The notes beneath the pieces were generated by a model. That model was not told the DNA's origin. It did not search any database and saw nothing but the letters and a program-made list of their open reading frames with translations. From Kitagawia praeruptora (lineage: Eukaryota; Streptophyta; Magnoliopsida; Apiales; Apiaceae), in the NCBI GenBank assembly GCA_037693485.1, contig CM075347.1:64762501-64826500 (forward strand): DNA of 64,000 bases, written 5' to 3'. Shown piece after piece: positions 43,968-54,211 of the stretch (its first letter is position 1; each line of letters starts with the position of its first letter). The position numbers were made by a program, and so were the translations under genes.

Positions 43968-44969
43968 TAGGGCTATCAATGGATCTGGATCGGATCAGGC
44001 ATGATCCATATCCTGATCCATTTAATTTTACCGAATTTGGATTCGGATCGGATTATAGTCGGATTTTTTTCAACGTGATCCATATCCGGATCCATTAGGA
44101 TCACGGATTATCGGATCGGAGCTCCGGTCCGTCTATATGTAGAGAAAAAAAAAACTTTAATTTAATTCAACAATTTACGAATAATAATAGTAATATTTTG
44201 AAATGTAAAGTACACAAATAAAATATTACTCCCTCCGTCCCTTAATGTTTTTCCTGTTTTGACTGGACACGTTTGTCAACGCATACTTTTGAACGTTTAT
44301 ATCTTGAATTTCGTATTAGAATTAAATATAAAAACTTCACTGTATTAAAGTACTCATAAATACGAATCCAACAAGATCATTCATGACTATATTTGGTCTT
44401 ATAGATTATGCGTGAATTAGTAATTTATCTCATGTTATGAACAATCCCGACATATCAAATAAGAAAAACAATACGGGACGGAGGGAGTACAAATCTTTAT
44501 AAATCCGAGAAACTTAGAACATTGCAATACATTTAGAAAATTACAAATATTTGTAATAATCCAATGACATTTTTCACTAATCAATCACCTTCTTGTATCA
44601 TTTAAGAAGATACAATTTCATGAACAAAAGTTTTGGATGATTGGTGTGAAGTTGTAAAGTTCAAATTTCACCTCAAACATGCACTCAGATGTTACTATTA
44701 AGTACACAGAAATTGTTTCATGCACTCAGATTATATTTTTTCTATTTTTTTTTAAATTTTAATATATAAATATATATATAATAAATTATATATATTTATT
44801 TATATATATAACCGGATCGGATCTTTAACGGATCGGATCGTATCAAATCCATATCCGCTCCATTAGCTTTCGGATTTTTTCCGGATCGGATTTTTTTTAT
44901 ATGATCCATATCCGCTCCATTAACCTTTGGATCGGATCGGACCGAATATCCGATCCATTGACAGCCCTA
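43968..44969. mobile_element. hAT-type MITE with nested Stowaway
   Basis: The ends TAGGGCTATCAATGGATC and the complement of GATCCATTGACAGCCCTA are inverted repeats with one or two mismatches. An exact 8-bp TSD, CATATACG, lies at 43960-43967 and 44970-44977. Subterminal GGATCGGAT words repeat in both orientations. Non-coding. It resembles the hAT MITE at 1887-2667 in end sequence and design, but its internal motif differs. Confidence 0.92.
44229..44487. mobile_element. Stowaway (Tc1/mariner) MITE nested in the hAT MITE
   Basis: The ends CTCCCTCCGTCCC and GGGACGGAGGGAG are perfect inverted repeats, with a TA duplication at 44227-44228 and 44488-44489. The length, 259 bp, is typical of the family. 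Non-coding. Confidence 0.95.
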
Positions 44970-44977
44970 CATATACG

Positions 44978-46019
44978 TGCAGCTCAGACCTAGAGTTGGA
45001 TAGTTTTTCTTTTCTGTTTTTTCCCAAGTCTGCAGTTGAATAGTTTCCCAGGAATAACTTGCAGTAAATTTACAACAAAATGGACTTGTTTACCTCCCTG
45101 TTAATACTAAAATACCCTTTTTAGTATTTTTGATTATAATTATACAAACAACTACACATACTTTTAATATTAGACATATCTTTTTTTATATTGTATATTT
45201 TTGGTATTTTTAGACTATACTTTTCTTTTTAAAATTCAATTCTAATGCAATTTTTTTTAATTATATCATTTTTAGATTATTATATTCTTTTTAATACGAT
45301 ATGATCTTAATAATCTTTTTAAAAAAAATTAGATTCAACGGTTAGATTATTTTGGCGGTACAGAAACCAATATTAAGGGACAAAATAATGATAAAATCCA
45401 TCTTACGCTTATTATATATACAAGCTTATTTATATCTAAAGTGTTTCTTTCTAGTGCTACCCCGTGCGATGCATGATGATTTTTAATATTTTTATCTTAT
45501 TTTAATTTTATTATTTATAATTTTAATATATGTTTTTTAATTAGTAGAAAAACAAATTATAGAAGATACTAAAATATAATAATACATATTTGATAGTATT
45601 CTATATGATAGTATTTTTCTTCTATATTTTAATAGATAATATAACTTTTTAAATTTAATATGTTGTTGACAGTAATTGAACCTTGAATTCTTTGAGTGGT
45701 TTATAAGATAATATAATTGTCAGTGAATATAGATAATATAAATATTTAACTAAATTATGTTGTTGCTTATAAGATAATATAAATGTTTAATAATAATATG
45801 TTGTTGATGGGATTCAAATTTTGAACCTTAAATATTATAAAAATAATATTTTTTTGCATTACATCTCTTTTTTATATATCTTAAAATCTAACGATTTTTA
45901 TTTATGTATCAAATTTAGTATAGTAAACCATCAACTAAATATACCATATTCCGCTTATAGTAGTATAGTATTAATAATGCATTTGGAATAATTATAAGAA
46001 AATTTACCAAAAATACTAG
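44978..46019. other. AT-rich spacer
   Basis: No gene. At 45451-45475 a CTAG followed by a CCCCGTGCGATGCATG stretch resembles a reversed, decayed Helitron 3' end, but the hairpin is poor and the flanking base is wrong. Confidence 0.5.
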
Positions 46020-46985
46020 GTTTAAAGTTTCTATTTGCAAAAATACCATCTCCTTTAATTAATTGCAATTTTACTAAACTAAGTTTCAAAATTGCAAAAA
46101 TACAAACCCTCCCCCTTCTTTCCCAGCAGTCGACTTCAACAGATTCAACACTTTTTTTTTAAGATGGGGTGCTATTTTGGTGGATTTTGGGTTGCAACTA
46201 AATGCAACCACATTCAACCACGACTTCAACACTTTTTTTTAAGGTGGGGTGCTATTTTGGTGGATTTGGGTTGCAACTGAATGCAACCACATTCAACTGA
46301 ATGCAACCACATGCAACTTTTTTTTTAAGGTAGGATGATTTTGGTGGATTTGGGTTGCAAGGCCCCGCCAGGGGCCATATTCAACCGAATGTAACCACAT
46401 TCAACTGAAAGCAACCACATTCAACTGAAAGCAACCACATGCAACTTCTTTTTTTTAAGGTGGATGATTTTGGTGGATTTGAGTTGCAAGGCCCCGCCAG
46501 GGACCATATTCAACAGAATTTAAATTTAGTTGCATGTGGTTGCATTCAGTTGCAAATTTAGTTGCATGTGGTTGTATTCAGTTGCATAAGAAAGTTCCAT
46601 TTTTCAATTGTCATTTTCGACCTCTTTTTTGAACTATACATATATATAGTTCAAAACAGAGGTCGAAAATGACAATTAAAAAATGGAACTTGAAATCATA
46701 AATTTAGTTGCATGTGGTTGCATTCAGTTGAATGTGGTTGCATTTAGTTGAATATGCCCCTGCGGGGCCCTGCAATCCAAATCAACCAAAATAGCACCCC
46801 ACCTTAAAAAAAAGAAAGTAAAGTGTTGAAGTCGTGGTTGAATTGGTTGCATTCAGTTGCAACCCAAAATCCACCAAAATAGCACCCCACCTTAAAACAA
46901 AAAAGTGTTGCATTTGGCAGAAAGCTTCAACAGAAAGGGGGGAAGGTTAGGGTTAGGGTTAGTATTTTTGCAATACATATTCTTA
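46020..46985. mobile_element. Large foldback (inverted-repeat) element
   Basis: Two arms mirror each other around 46641: a near-perfect central pair (46592-46638 and 46645-46691, two mismatches in 47), then GTTGCATGTGGTTGCATTCAG arrays, then GGTGGGGTGCTATTTTGGTGG and its complement, then TTTGCAAAAATAC-like ends. Within each arm the ATGCAACCACATTCAACTG unit is repeated several times. It encodes no protein. The outer ends and TSD were not resolved. Confidence 0.75.
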
Positions 46986-47541
46986 ACAAAAGTAAAGGTG
47001 CAAAAATTTACTTTTCCCTATTTATTTATGAAAAAAGCCATAATTATAATTACTAACTTATAACCCGTGAAATGCAAGACTCGTTTTCTAATATCTATAA
47101 TTATATTAATTTTTAATATTTATTTATTATTAGTTTATATATCAATTTTTTGTTAAAAAATTGATATATATGAGATTCTATTCGTTCAATTTACCATGTA
47201 TTTTATCTTTAATTATTAAAATTTGATTTGGACGATTTTACAACCCACGTGAAATTAACAAAATAATCTCTAGTTTAGTGATGGTTTCACAATTATTTTC
47301 CAATTAAAACTACCAAGAAATAAAGAGAGAAGAAATTGACGATTTTTTATGTCGACAATTCTTCTTTTCAATTTAGAAAATCTACTTATGTTTCGTTTTG
47401 ATTATCAAAATAACCTTCTTATTATTTGAAGATATTTGTATAAACTACCAAACAATGTTCTAATAATAAATGTAAGAGGAATTTTGTCCAAAATCTTGAT
47501 AGTTGGTAGTCTGGTCCGTATACGACAAAGTAAATAAGAAC
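46986..47541. other. AT-rich spacer without recognisable features
   Basis: No gene, RNA or clear repeat seen between the foldback element and the Sirevirus LTR. Confidence 0.6.
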
Positions 47542-48693
47542 TGTTAGGTCCGGAATAACGTAGAAGGGGGATTGAATACATTATTTAAAATATTTCGATT
47601 TTGTTGTTGATATGAAATCAAAAATACTGAATCGAAATAACACAACTGTTTAGGAAAGATCTTTAAATAGATTAAACCCGAAGGTTTGCTACACAATCTA
47701 ATCCTATGGATCAGCTACAAAATCAAACACTCCTAGGATAGTTTAGGCACGAGGACCTTCTACCCGACACTTCCTGAAAGCGGGCTAAGCCGGCTTTCCT
47801 ACTAGATGGACTGTCTAGCAGCTTACACAGAGAAGATATAAGAGAGATAATAGAAAGTTGTGTGTTGAGGTGTATTTTGAAATGAAATACAACAGGCCTA
47901 TTTATTGACTTTAGAAAGTTACTATGCATCTAAATTAACGTAAGTGCTGACGTTTAATTGAGCCGAAGTCTGCCTTTTTTTTCTTCAACCAAACCTGCTT
48001 TTCAAGTTCAACCGAATTCTTCATTTTGTTTTTCAAAACACTTGATTTGAATGTGGTCCCACATGTTTTTACCCATATGCTTTTACTTTGTCAAATGAAT
48101 AGTATTTTTAGTTACTATTCACATGAATAGTACTTTCCATAATCTGATTTTGTTGAGTGATTCTTTTGGTTACTATTCATATGAATAGTAATTTCGGTTG
48201 CTATTCATATGAATAGTGATTTCGGATACTATTCATTTTCCTCTTATTTTGACATCCTTAAATATTCAGCTTCCAACTAACTAGAGGATATCAACACTGC
48301 TCTAAACTCAATCATACCTCTTAACAGTTTTTCTGAGTTAGATACTTCGATTCCTTTGTGAAGTGTTGACGCCTAGTGCAACTGGTCTGGTTCACAGATG
48401 ACTAACATTCACTCGTGGTCTTCGTATCACGTCTTTAAGAACACTGCTAAGAATTGTGCAACTATAAAAACTTTATCACTGGAATCTTTTGGCCCTTCAA
48501 CTGAATCATCTGTACATTTTATTTTGTCACTGAGGCTTGATCATGTTAATGAACTTCTTTCAGCGACTTGATCCTTGTTGATGCTTGTTCTTCAGATTTC
48601 ACGATCCCTGTATAGAGTTAATAGTATTTATCTTTTATCCTAGCTGAGTTATATATTTCCTCTATTAAATATTACATTACATTATGCTTTACA
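47542..48693 (-). repeat. Sirevirus A 3' LTR (1152 bp)
   Basis: On the plus strand it starts TGTTAGGTCCGG and ends ATGCTTTACA, so the minus-strand LTR runs TGTAAAGC...CCTAACA. Its end on the minus strand includes AATCCCCCTTCTACG, like the C-rich ends of B and C. Palindromic ACTATTCATATGAATAGT-type motifs cluster at 48112-48235. Confidence 0.75.
48112..48235. repeat. Clustered palindromes in the Sirevirus A LTR
   Basis: ACTATTCATATGAATAGT at 48172-48189 is a perfect 18-bp palindrome. Close copies lie at 48114-48131 (with CAC) and 48202-48217, and half sites at about 48096 and 48228. Confidence 0.85.
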
Positions 48694-48706
48694 ATCTCCC
48701 CATATT
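48694..48706 (-). promoter_or_regulatory. Sirevirus A polypurine tract
   Basis: The minus strand reads AATATGGGGAGAT directly against the LTR start TGTAAAGC. Confidence 0.7.
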
Positions 48707-49009
48707 TGATTGTTAGGGTTTGACAAGCAAATACCTAGAGGATAACTCAACTGATACAAATAAAATACAAAGATAAATAATATTAAAGTGCATTCTGGAT
48801 CATATATATATACATTTTCCAGATTTTTAAAAGTAACCAAGTGCAAGACAATTGTTCCTTTAGACTGAACATATCTTCAAGTTTGCCTTTGCTTTCTTTC
48901 CACATAGCACTAATACTCCAATTAGCTTTTCTTTTCCCAAAATAAAGTTAATTTCGTGTCAACAACCTTTTCCTTGTCCTTGCCCTTACGCCTAGTAGAT
49001 TTTTCTTGA

Positions 49010-51058
49010 TCATCTACCTTCTCCCCCCTCAGTTGGGTTATCCTCCAGAGTAGTAGGATGTGGAGTTGGTAAATTAGACGAAGATGGCTTTACCAAGGAG
49101 TTGATTGCATGACTAAACTGGGCTGCCATGGAACTTAATTGAACCTGGAATGCATCATGTTGAATAAGTTGCAAATTTTTGATTTCTCCAATGAACTTAC
49201 AAATATTTGACAACTCTTTCTCCATTGTTTGGACCCGTGTAAGGAGTCTGTTATATTCCTTTTTGGTTACAAGTGCATGTGATTGAGTAGGTTGCTCACT
49301 TGTACGTTCTGCAGGTGTTTCACTAAACACTCTATATTCACTCGGTTTAGTGGTTTGGGTTACACTTACATGTTCTGTTGGTGTTTCCCTCAACTTTCCT
49401 TCAGAGCTTCCACCGATATGTGTACCTGCAAATGAAATCATCATAGCCCCTTTTTTAAAGGTCACAGATGGTGCAATGAAAGTTCTTGAGCTTCCGTCCT
49501 CGCGTGAAGCGAGTTGCCGACCACTGGTAAAGAGTGGTAAATCTCGAAAGAGATCCAGAGATTTTCTCTCTGGGAGGTTAAACTTGAATCTTTTAAATGG
49601 CACAAAATCTAAGTTTCCCTCGTACGTCTGTGAAGACATTTGGTTCATAATAGAACCACCTACCGACGAATCTTTCCGTAAAATGGAAGATTCACCAGCA
49701 GTTATTGAGGTAGGTAATTCCACCTCGGATGCCTGTGAAGGCATTTGATCTTTAGAAAGATCATCAACCACTCGTATGTTCCGTGAAATGGAACTCAATA
49801 TAGTTGCTCCCGTCAATTCAACCTCATTTACATTTGCATTCATTGAATAAGAAAGAATTGTTTCACTAACAGTTGTCATTACCTCAAGTTCATTGGGTTT
49901 ACTTCGTTTAGAATGAGGTAGAGCGGCTGATGTAACTAACTCCTTATGTGGTGCTGCTGAGGCACTATCTCCCTCAATAATGTGGATGACTAGTCGTTTA
50001 AGTGACAATTGAGGTGTAGGAGTTTGTTGTGTTTGTGTTTGCATTTGTAGAATGGGCTCTTCGACCTGTGTTAGAGTCGGTGGGATTTCCTGCTCTTGGT
50101 CGGGTAAGATGGCCACTGGGGGCTGTAGAAACTGTATTTCCTGTGACACAACAGGGAATACAGAGGTTGAAATAGCAGGGATTGAAATATTACCTTGTCG
50201 TATACCTGCTCTCACTGGTCGTGGTAACAACGAAAGTGGGACAGTCTTTAGATATTCAGTTAGGACTGTAGGCACATCCGTATATTTCTTTTTGCTTATG
50301 TAATTAATTACATTCGTCTTCATGGAAGAACATTCCACCTTTTGACCATTTTCCAAGCGTACCCTGTCTTCATCATTCAAAAAATCATTTAATATTAACT
50401 GTAGAAACCTTGGATATAGACATTTGACATTTTGAGTCTGAACATCTCTTGTTCCCAACCGTTTCATTTTTAAAATGATTTGACCAAGCACTATTTTTCC
50501 AAAATTAATCCTCAAATTATTGGCGACCGCATACCCTATTATTTGAATAAATTCAGGTATTCGATCTTGATTTGTTCTATCTGAGGAAAAAACATGGTTA
50601 AGAGTGTGAAAGAAGAAATTCCAGTACTGGGTTAGAAATGTTCTAGAAAGATTACCAGTATTGAAATTGCCATCTTGGTACCTTATAAAATGAAAGAACA
50701 TATCAATCTGTTCAGGTGTAGGATCAGAAACCATATTTTCCATAGGAAAATGAAGAATTCGATTAACATCTCGTTCAGTGACCCTAATCGACCTACCAAA
50801 TAGTCGATATGTGATTGAACACCCGTCCTGTCCAGAAGTGTTAACCGCACTACAATATAGTTCACGCAATGCATCATGGTTAAGCTGCACTTGTGTAACT
50901 AAAGCATAGCGAATTAATGAATGTTCATTCAGAAATTGTGTCCAAGCCCGAAATTGCTCATCCTGAATGGTTTCGATTTGCTGAGTGGAAATAGGATTAA
51001 CTTTAGCAATTAAAAAGCTTCCCTGCAATGCCATTTTCAAAACTTTGAGGAAATTCAA
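49010..51058 (-). CDS. Sirevirus A open frame in the env-like position, 682 aa
   Basis: One uninterrupted frame located after RNase H and before the 3' LTR, where Sireviruses carry an env-like or accessory gene. The first 300 residues form a compact helical domain (FRAWTQFLNEHSLIRYALV, SITYRLFGRSIRVTERDVN) that recalls plant transposon accessory domains. The middle is Ser/Thr/Pro-rich and disordered. About residues 600-660 look like a coiled coil (YNRLLTRVQTMEKELSNI). I see no signal peptide or membrane segment, so a true envelope role is not supported. The start used is the first ATG (MNFLKVLKMALQ); the second Met, at residue 9, is an alternative. Function unknown. Confidence 0.75.
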   Translation of the reverse strand: MNFLKVLKMALQGSFLIAKVNPISTQQIETIQDEQFRAWTQFLNEHSLIRYALVTQVQLNHDALRELYCSAVNTSGQDGCSITYRLFGRSIRVTERDVNRILHFPMENMVSDPTPEQIDMFFHFIRYQDGNFNTGNLSRTFLTQYWNFFFHTLNHVFSSDRTNQDRIPEFIQIIGYAVANNLRINFGKIVLGQIILKMKRLGTRDVQTQNVKCLYPRFLQLILNDFLNDEDRVRLENGQKVECSSMKTNVINYISKKKYTDVPTVLTEYLKTVPLSLLPRPVRAGIRQGNISIPAISTSVFPVVSQEIQFLQPPVAILPDQEQEIPPTLTQVEEPILQMQTQTQQTPTPQLSLKRLVIHIIEGDSASAAPHKELVTSAALPHSKRSKPNELEVMTTVSETILSYSMNANVNEVELTGATILSSISRNIRVVDDLSKDQMPSQASEVELPTSITAGESSILRKDSSVGGSIMNQMSSQTYEGNLDFVPFKRFKFNLPERKSLDLFRDLPLFTSGRQLASREDGSSRTFIAPSVTFKKGAMMISFAGTHIGGSSEGKLRETPTEHVSVTQTTKPSEYRVFSETPAERTSEQPTQSHALVTKKEYNRLLTRVQTMEKELSNICKFIGEIKNLQLIQHDAFQVQLSSMAAQFSHAINSLVKPSSSNLPTPHPTTLEDNPTEGGEGR

Positions 51059-51743
51059 AAATAAGGGTTAGTGCGTATAACAAGAATATGAAATCCGCTC
51101 TAAAAACCACCAGCTAGATTGTGAGATCTTTCCGGTCAAAGCTTGAAATTTTCAGCAATTGTGTGTATATGCTCTGTATATCTGAAAAATGATGATATTA
51201 AACACAAACAAAAACTCATCATTTATAAGGTTTCAAGTATTAGTGGGTTAGGTGTAATAGTGACAGGTTATGTTTGAAAAATAACACCGCTCAATAATTT
51301 CTCACCTAACTACCTAATTAGCCGAAAAAACATCTTATCACCGAAACCAGTCGGCCAAAAAAACATCTTATCGCCGAAGCCTATCAGCCTATACACATAC
51401 AAATATTTAATACTTTTAATTATTATGGATTTAAAAATAATCACACAGTAAATCAAGAATTAATCTACAATAATCAGATAAACTCACAATTAAATAGACA
51501 TAAAATTAACAAAATATCATTAATTGATATATGACAATAAAATATTTATTTAATTATGCTACAATTAACTCAATTATTTACTAACTAATTACCATTAAAT
51601 ATAACATTTATAAACGTGGTAATTAATATAGAGATAACTATAATATGAGGACTGGATGCAAAGTAAATTCACAAGTCCTAAAAATATGGACATTTAAAAT
51701 ACCTGTGAATTTATAACAAATTGCAGTTATTGATTATCCAAAA
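51059..51743. other. Non-coding gap between pol and the env-position frame of Sirevirus A
   Basis: AT-rich, no gene. It is duplicated at 61417-62102 with about 97-98% identity by eye. The paired words GCCGAAAAAACATCTTATC and CCAAAAAAACATCTTATCG lie near 51322-51376. Confidence 0.7.
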
Positions 51744-52616
51744 TTAATTAGACAGATTTAACATCCCAAGTTCACCAACTAACCTGGAGAAAGTGGATTC
51801 ATCCAGTGGTTTAGTAAAGATGTCTGCAATTTGTTGATTTGTGGGAATAAAATATAATACCACATTTCCATTCATGACATGCTCTCGTAAGAAATGATAC
51901 CTGATATCAATGTGCTTAGTCCTGGTATGTTGAACTGGATTGTTAGCAATGGCAATGGCACTCGTGTTATCGCATAGAATTGGAATTTTGTCCAACATGA
52001 GTCCATAGTCTTGAAGTTGACTCATCCACAGGATCTGAACACAACAACTACCTGCCGCAATGTATTCTGCCTCGGCTGTCGAGGTAGATACTGAGTATTG
52101 CTTCTTGCTGTACCAAGATACCAATCTCCTTCCAAGAAACTGACAGCTTCCAGAAGTACTTTTCCAATCAATCTTACAACCTGCGAAGTCAGAATCTGTA
52201 TAGCCAATTAGGTCAAAACCTGTTCCTTTAGGGTACCAAATCCCAAGATTGGGGGTTCCCTTAAGGTATCTGAAAATACGTTTAACAGCTATAAGATGTG
52301 ACTCTTTAGCGTTAGCCTGGAATCTAGCACATAGACAAGTTGCGAACATAATATCTGGTCTACTAGCAGTTAAGTATAAGAGAGAGCCGATCATACCTCG
52401 ATACTTCGTGATGTCAACTGACTTACCAGATTTGTCTTGATCAAGCTTGACAGCAGTTGGCATTGGGGTCTTGGCAGTAGCTGCTTCTTCTATCCCATAC
52501 TTCTTCAGAAGATCCTTTATGTATTTTGACTGGCAGATGAAAATACCATCAGGCTTCTGAACAACTTGAAGTCCAAGAAAGAAGGACAACTCACCCATCA
52601 TGCTCATCTCGTACTT
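51744..52616 (-). pseudogene. Sirevirus A pol, RT end and RNase H (truncated by element B)
   Basis: Starting at the junction with element B, the minus strand reads KYEMSMMGELSFFLGLQV, the RT thumb of Copia pol. It continues through TASRPDIMFATCLCARF, the RNase H site GYTDSDFAGC, TSTAEAEYIAAGSC, the CDNTSA Asp, and ADIFTKPL near the end. It stops at 51744 with no internal stops. The RT palm and everything upstream are absent from the window, so it is a fragment. Confidence 0.9.
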
Positions 52617-54160
52617 TGTTGAGTCATACATGTTTCAAGATGATGATAACAAATACCACAAGGCAGAAAATATTGAATCAAGGAACCGAAGCTGATAATC
52701 CAATCAGGAAACCAGCTGTATTGCAGATAAACAAATGCTACATCTTGTGAATGAAACACTGCAAACTGTTAGGGTTTAATCTATGTAACAAGCCACAACA
52801 TGCTACAATCAGATATCCGTAATCAATAGAGGGGTTTGCCATAACCATGCAAGTATATTCAAGAAGTCAAGAAAAGATGAGTTCGAGAAGTCATTCGAGA
52901 ACTCTACCAAAAAGATGAGTTCGAGAAGTCATTCGAGAACTCTACCAAAAAGGGTTTATTCGAGAAGTCCCAGTTTGAGAAGTCAGAGTGTTATATTCGA
53001 GAAGTTCTAGTTCGAGATGTTCAGACTGTTCTATTCGAGAAGTCTGCAACAACTCTAATCGAGAAGTCTATTCAAGGAACTATTCGAGAAGTCATTCGAG
53101 AACTCTGAGGAACTATTCGAGAAGTCATCATTCGAGAACTCAAGATACATCTGTTCGAGAACTCAACCCTGTGTTAATAAAACAGGGTTCTCTAAAGGAA
53201 ACATATCGAATGAAGATCAAACCCAGAATTACTTTGCAACCCGTGACTTATAGACAGCGATCAATTACACAGAGGATGTTACGAGTAGGGAGTCAAATTG
53301 TAAATATTCGAAGGCTCAAACTCTTCCAAGTGAAAGGTGAAATCAGTTACTGTTTATTCGACTTCAAGGGCAACAATAAGAGTGAAAGCAACCTCCAACA
53401 TGATTACACATCTACTGAAAGACTCAAAGGATATTTCGATAAATGCATAAAGATCAGCCATTCTATCTGGGAAGTTCTAGCACAGCTCAATAAGCAGAAA
53501 GGCTTATTGACTCTCAAAAAGGATTAACCCTTTTGATAAAGCTACTTTCAGAGACAAAGATCCAAAAGCAAAATGATCTTGTGTAGAAAGCATCACGTGG
53601 GCTTGGAAGCTAAGTCACCTCAAGAACTTAGTCACTTTTGAAGAAAGAAACATACACTGTCTCAAAGCCTACTGGGATTGTCCAAATCAAGAAGAGAAGA
53701 CTTTCAAGATTATTTCAGAAATGGAAATCACTTTGAGTATGTGTGTGTGACAAGTTATATCAAAAATGTATCATTACATTTTATGTAACTTACTTGTCTT
53801 CATATAGTTTTAATAAGCTGTATGAGCAGCATAGTTTTAGTATAGAAGAAAACACTGATCACAAGGCTGATAGCTTTAGGTTTTCTTGTAAACACTAAAA
53901 CTTTGTAACCGCAGCTGTGTATTATTACGCAGAGAATTATCTTCAAATACAACCATCAGGTGGATCAAGCTGATAAGCCAACCCACCTGAGATTTTTAAT
54001 ATCGTGTGTTGTATATGCTTTAGAAATTCTATTTATCTTGTTTTGTTTACGTTCTTATAACAATCTATCAAGACCTCATCAATTCGAAAGAATTTAGTTG
54101 AGATTGTATTTAACCCCCCCCCCCTTCTACAATCTCGTGGTGTACAACTGGGACATATCA
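52617..54160 (+). repeat. Sirevirus B 5' LTR (1544 bp)
   Basis: It starts TGTTGAGTCATACATG and ends GGGACATATCA, two bases before the primer site. It has a C-rich tract before its end (54114-54124). It contains the TTCGAGAA array. The 179-codon frame at 52988-53527 merely translates that array. Confidence 0.9.
52882..53161 (+). promoter_or_regulatory. Array of TTCGAGAA dyads in the Sirevirus B LTR
   Basis: Within 280 bp there are 12 exact TTCGAGAA copies and about four variants (such as TTTGAGAA and TTCGAGAT), mostly in the contexts TTCGAGAAGTC or TTCGAGAACTC. Each fits TTCnnGAA, the inverted two-unit core of heat shock elements. They sit upstream of the LTR transcription region. Regulatory function is an inference. 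Confidence 0.6.
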
Positions 54161-54162
54161 AT

Positions 54163-54174
54163 TGGTATCAGAGC
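54163..54174 (+). promoter_or_regulatory. Sirevirus B primer binding site (tRNA-Met)
   Basis: TGGTATCAGAGC, the classic plant Copia site complementary to initiator tRNA-Met, two bases after the LTR. Confidence 0.93.
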
Positions 54175-54211
54175 AAGCTTCTAACATACAAGAAGTTTAA
54201 AGATCACCACC

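Larger units (their letters stand above)
47542..52616 (-). mobile_element. Sirevirus-type Copia element A, 3' part
   Basis: Minus-strand order: RNase H end of pol (52616-51744), a long open frame in the env-like position (51058-49010), a polypurine tract (48694-48706) and a 3' LTR (47542-48693). An extra gene after pol and a GGGGAGATTGT tract are Sirevirus traits. The 5' portion is missing because element B is inserted at 52617 and the far side of B does not continue A. Confidence 0.82.

Noticed and set aside
45440..45480. Second Helitron 3' end (reversed) near CTAG at 45451
   Set aside because: The hairpin does not pair well and the flanking base is not the expected T, so it is only mentioned as a resemblance.
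46945..46965. Telomere-like GGTTAGGGTTAGGG stretch
   Set aside because: Only about two and a half TTAGGG units, not the plant TTTAGGG repeat, and it lies within the arm of the foldback element whose mirror has AACCCTCCC.
52988..53527. 179-codon plus-strand open frame rich in Ser and Arg
   Set aside because: It translates the TTCGAGAA repeat array within the Sirevirus B LTR, before the primer site; no domain and no reason to be coding.
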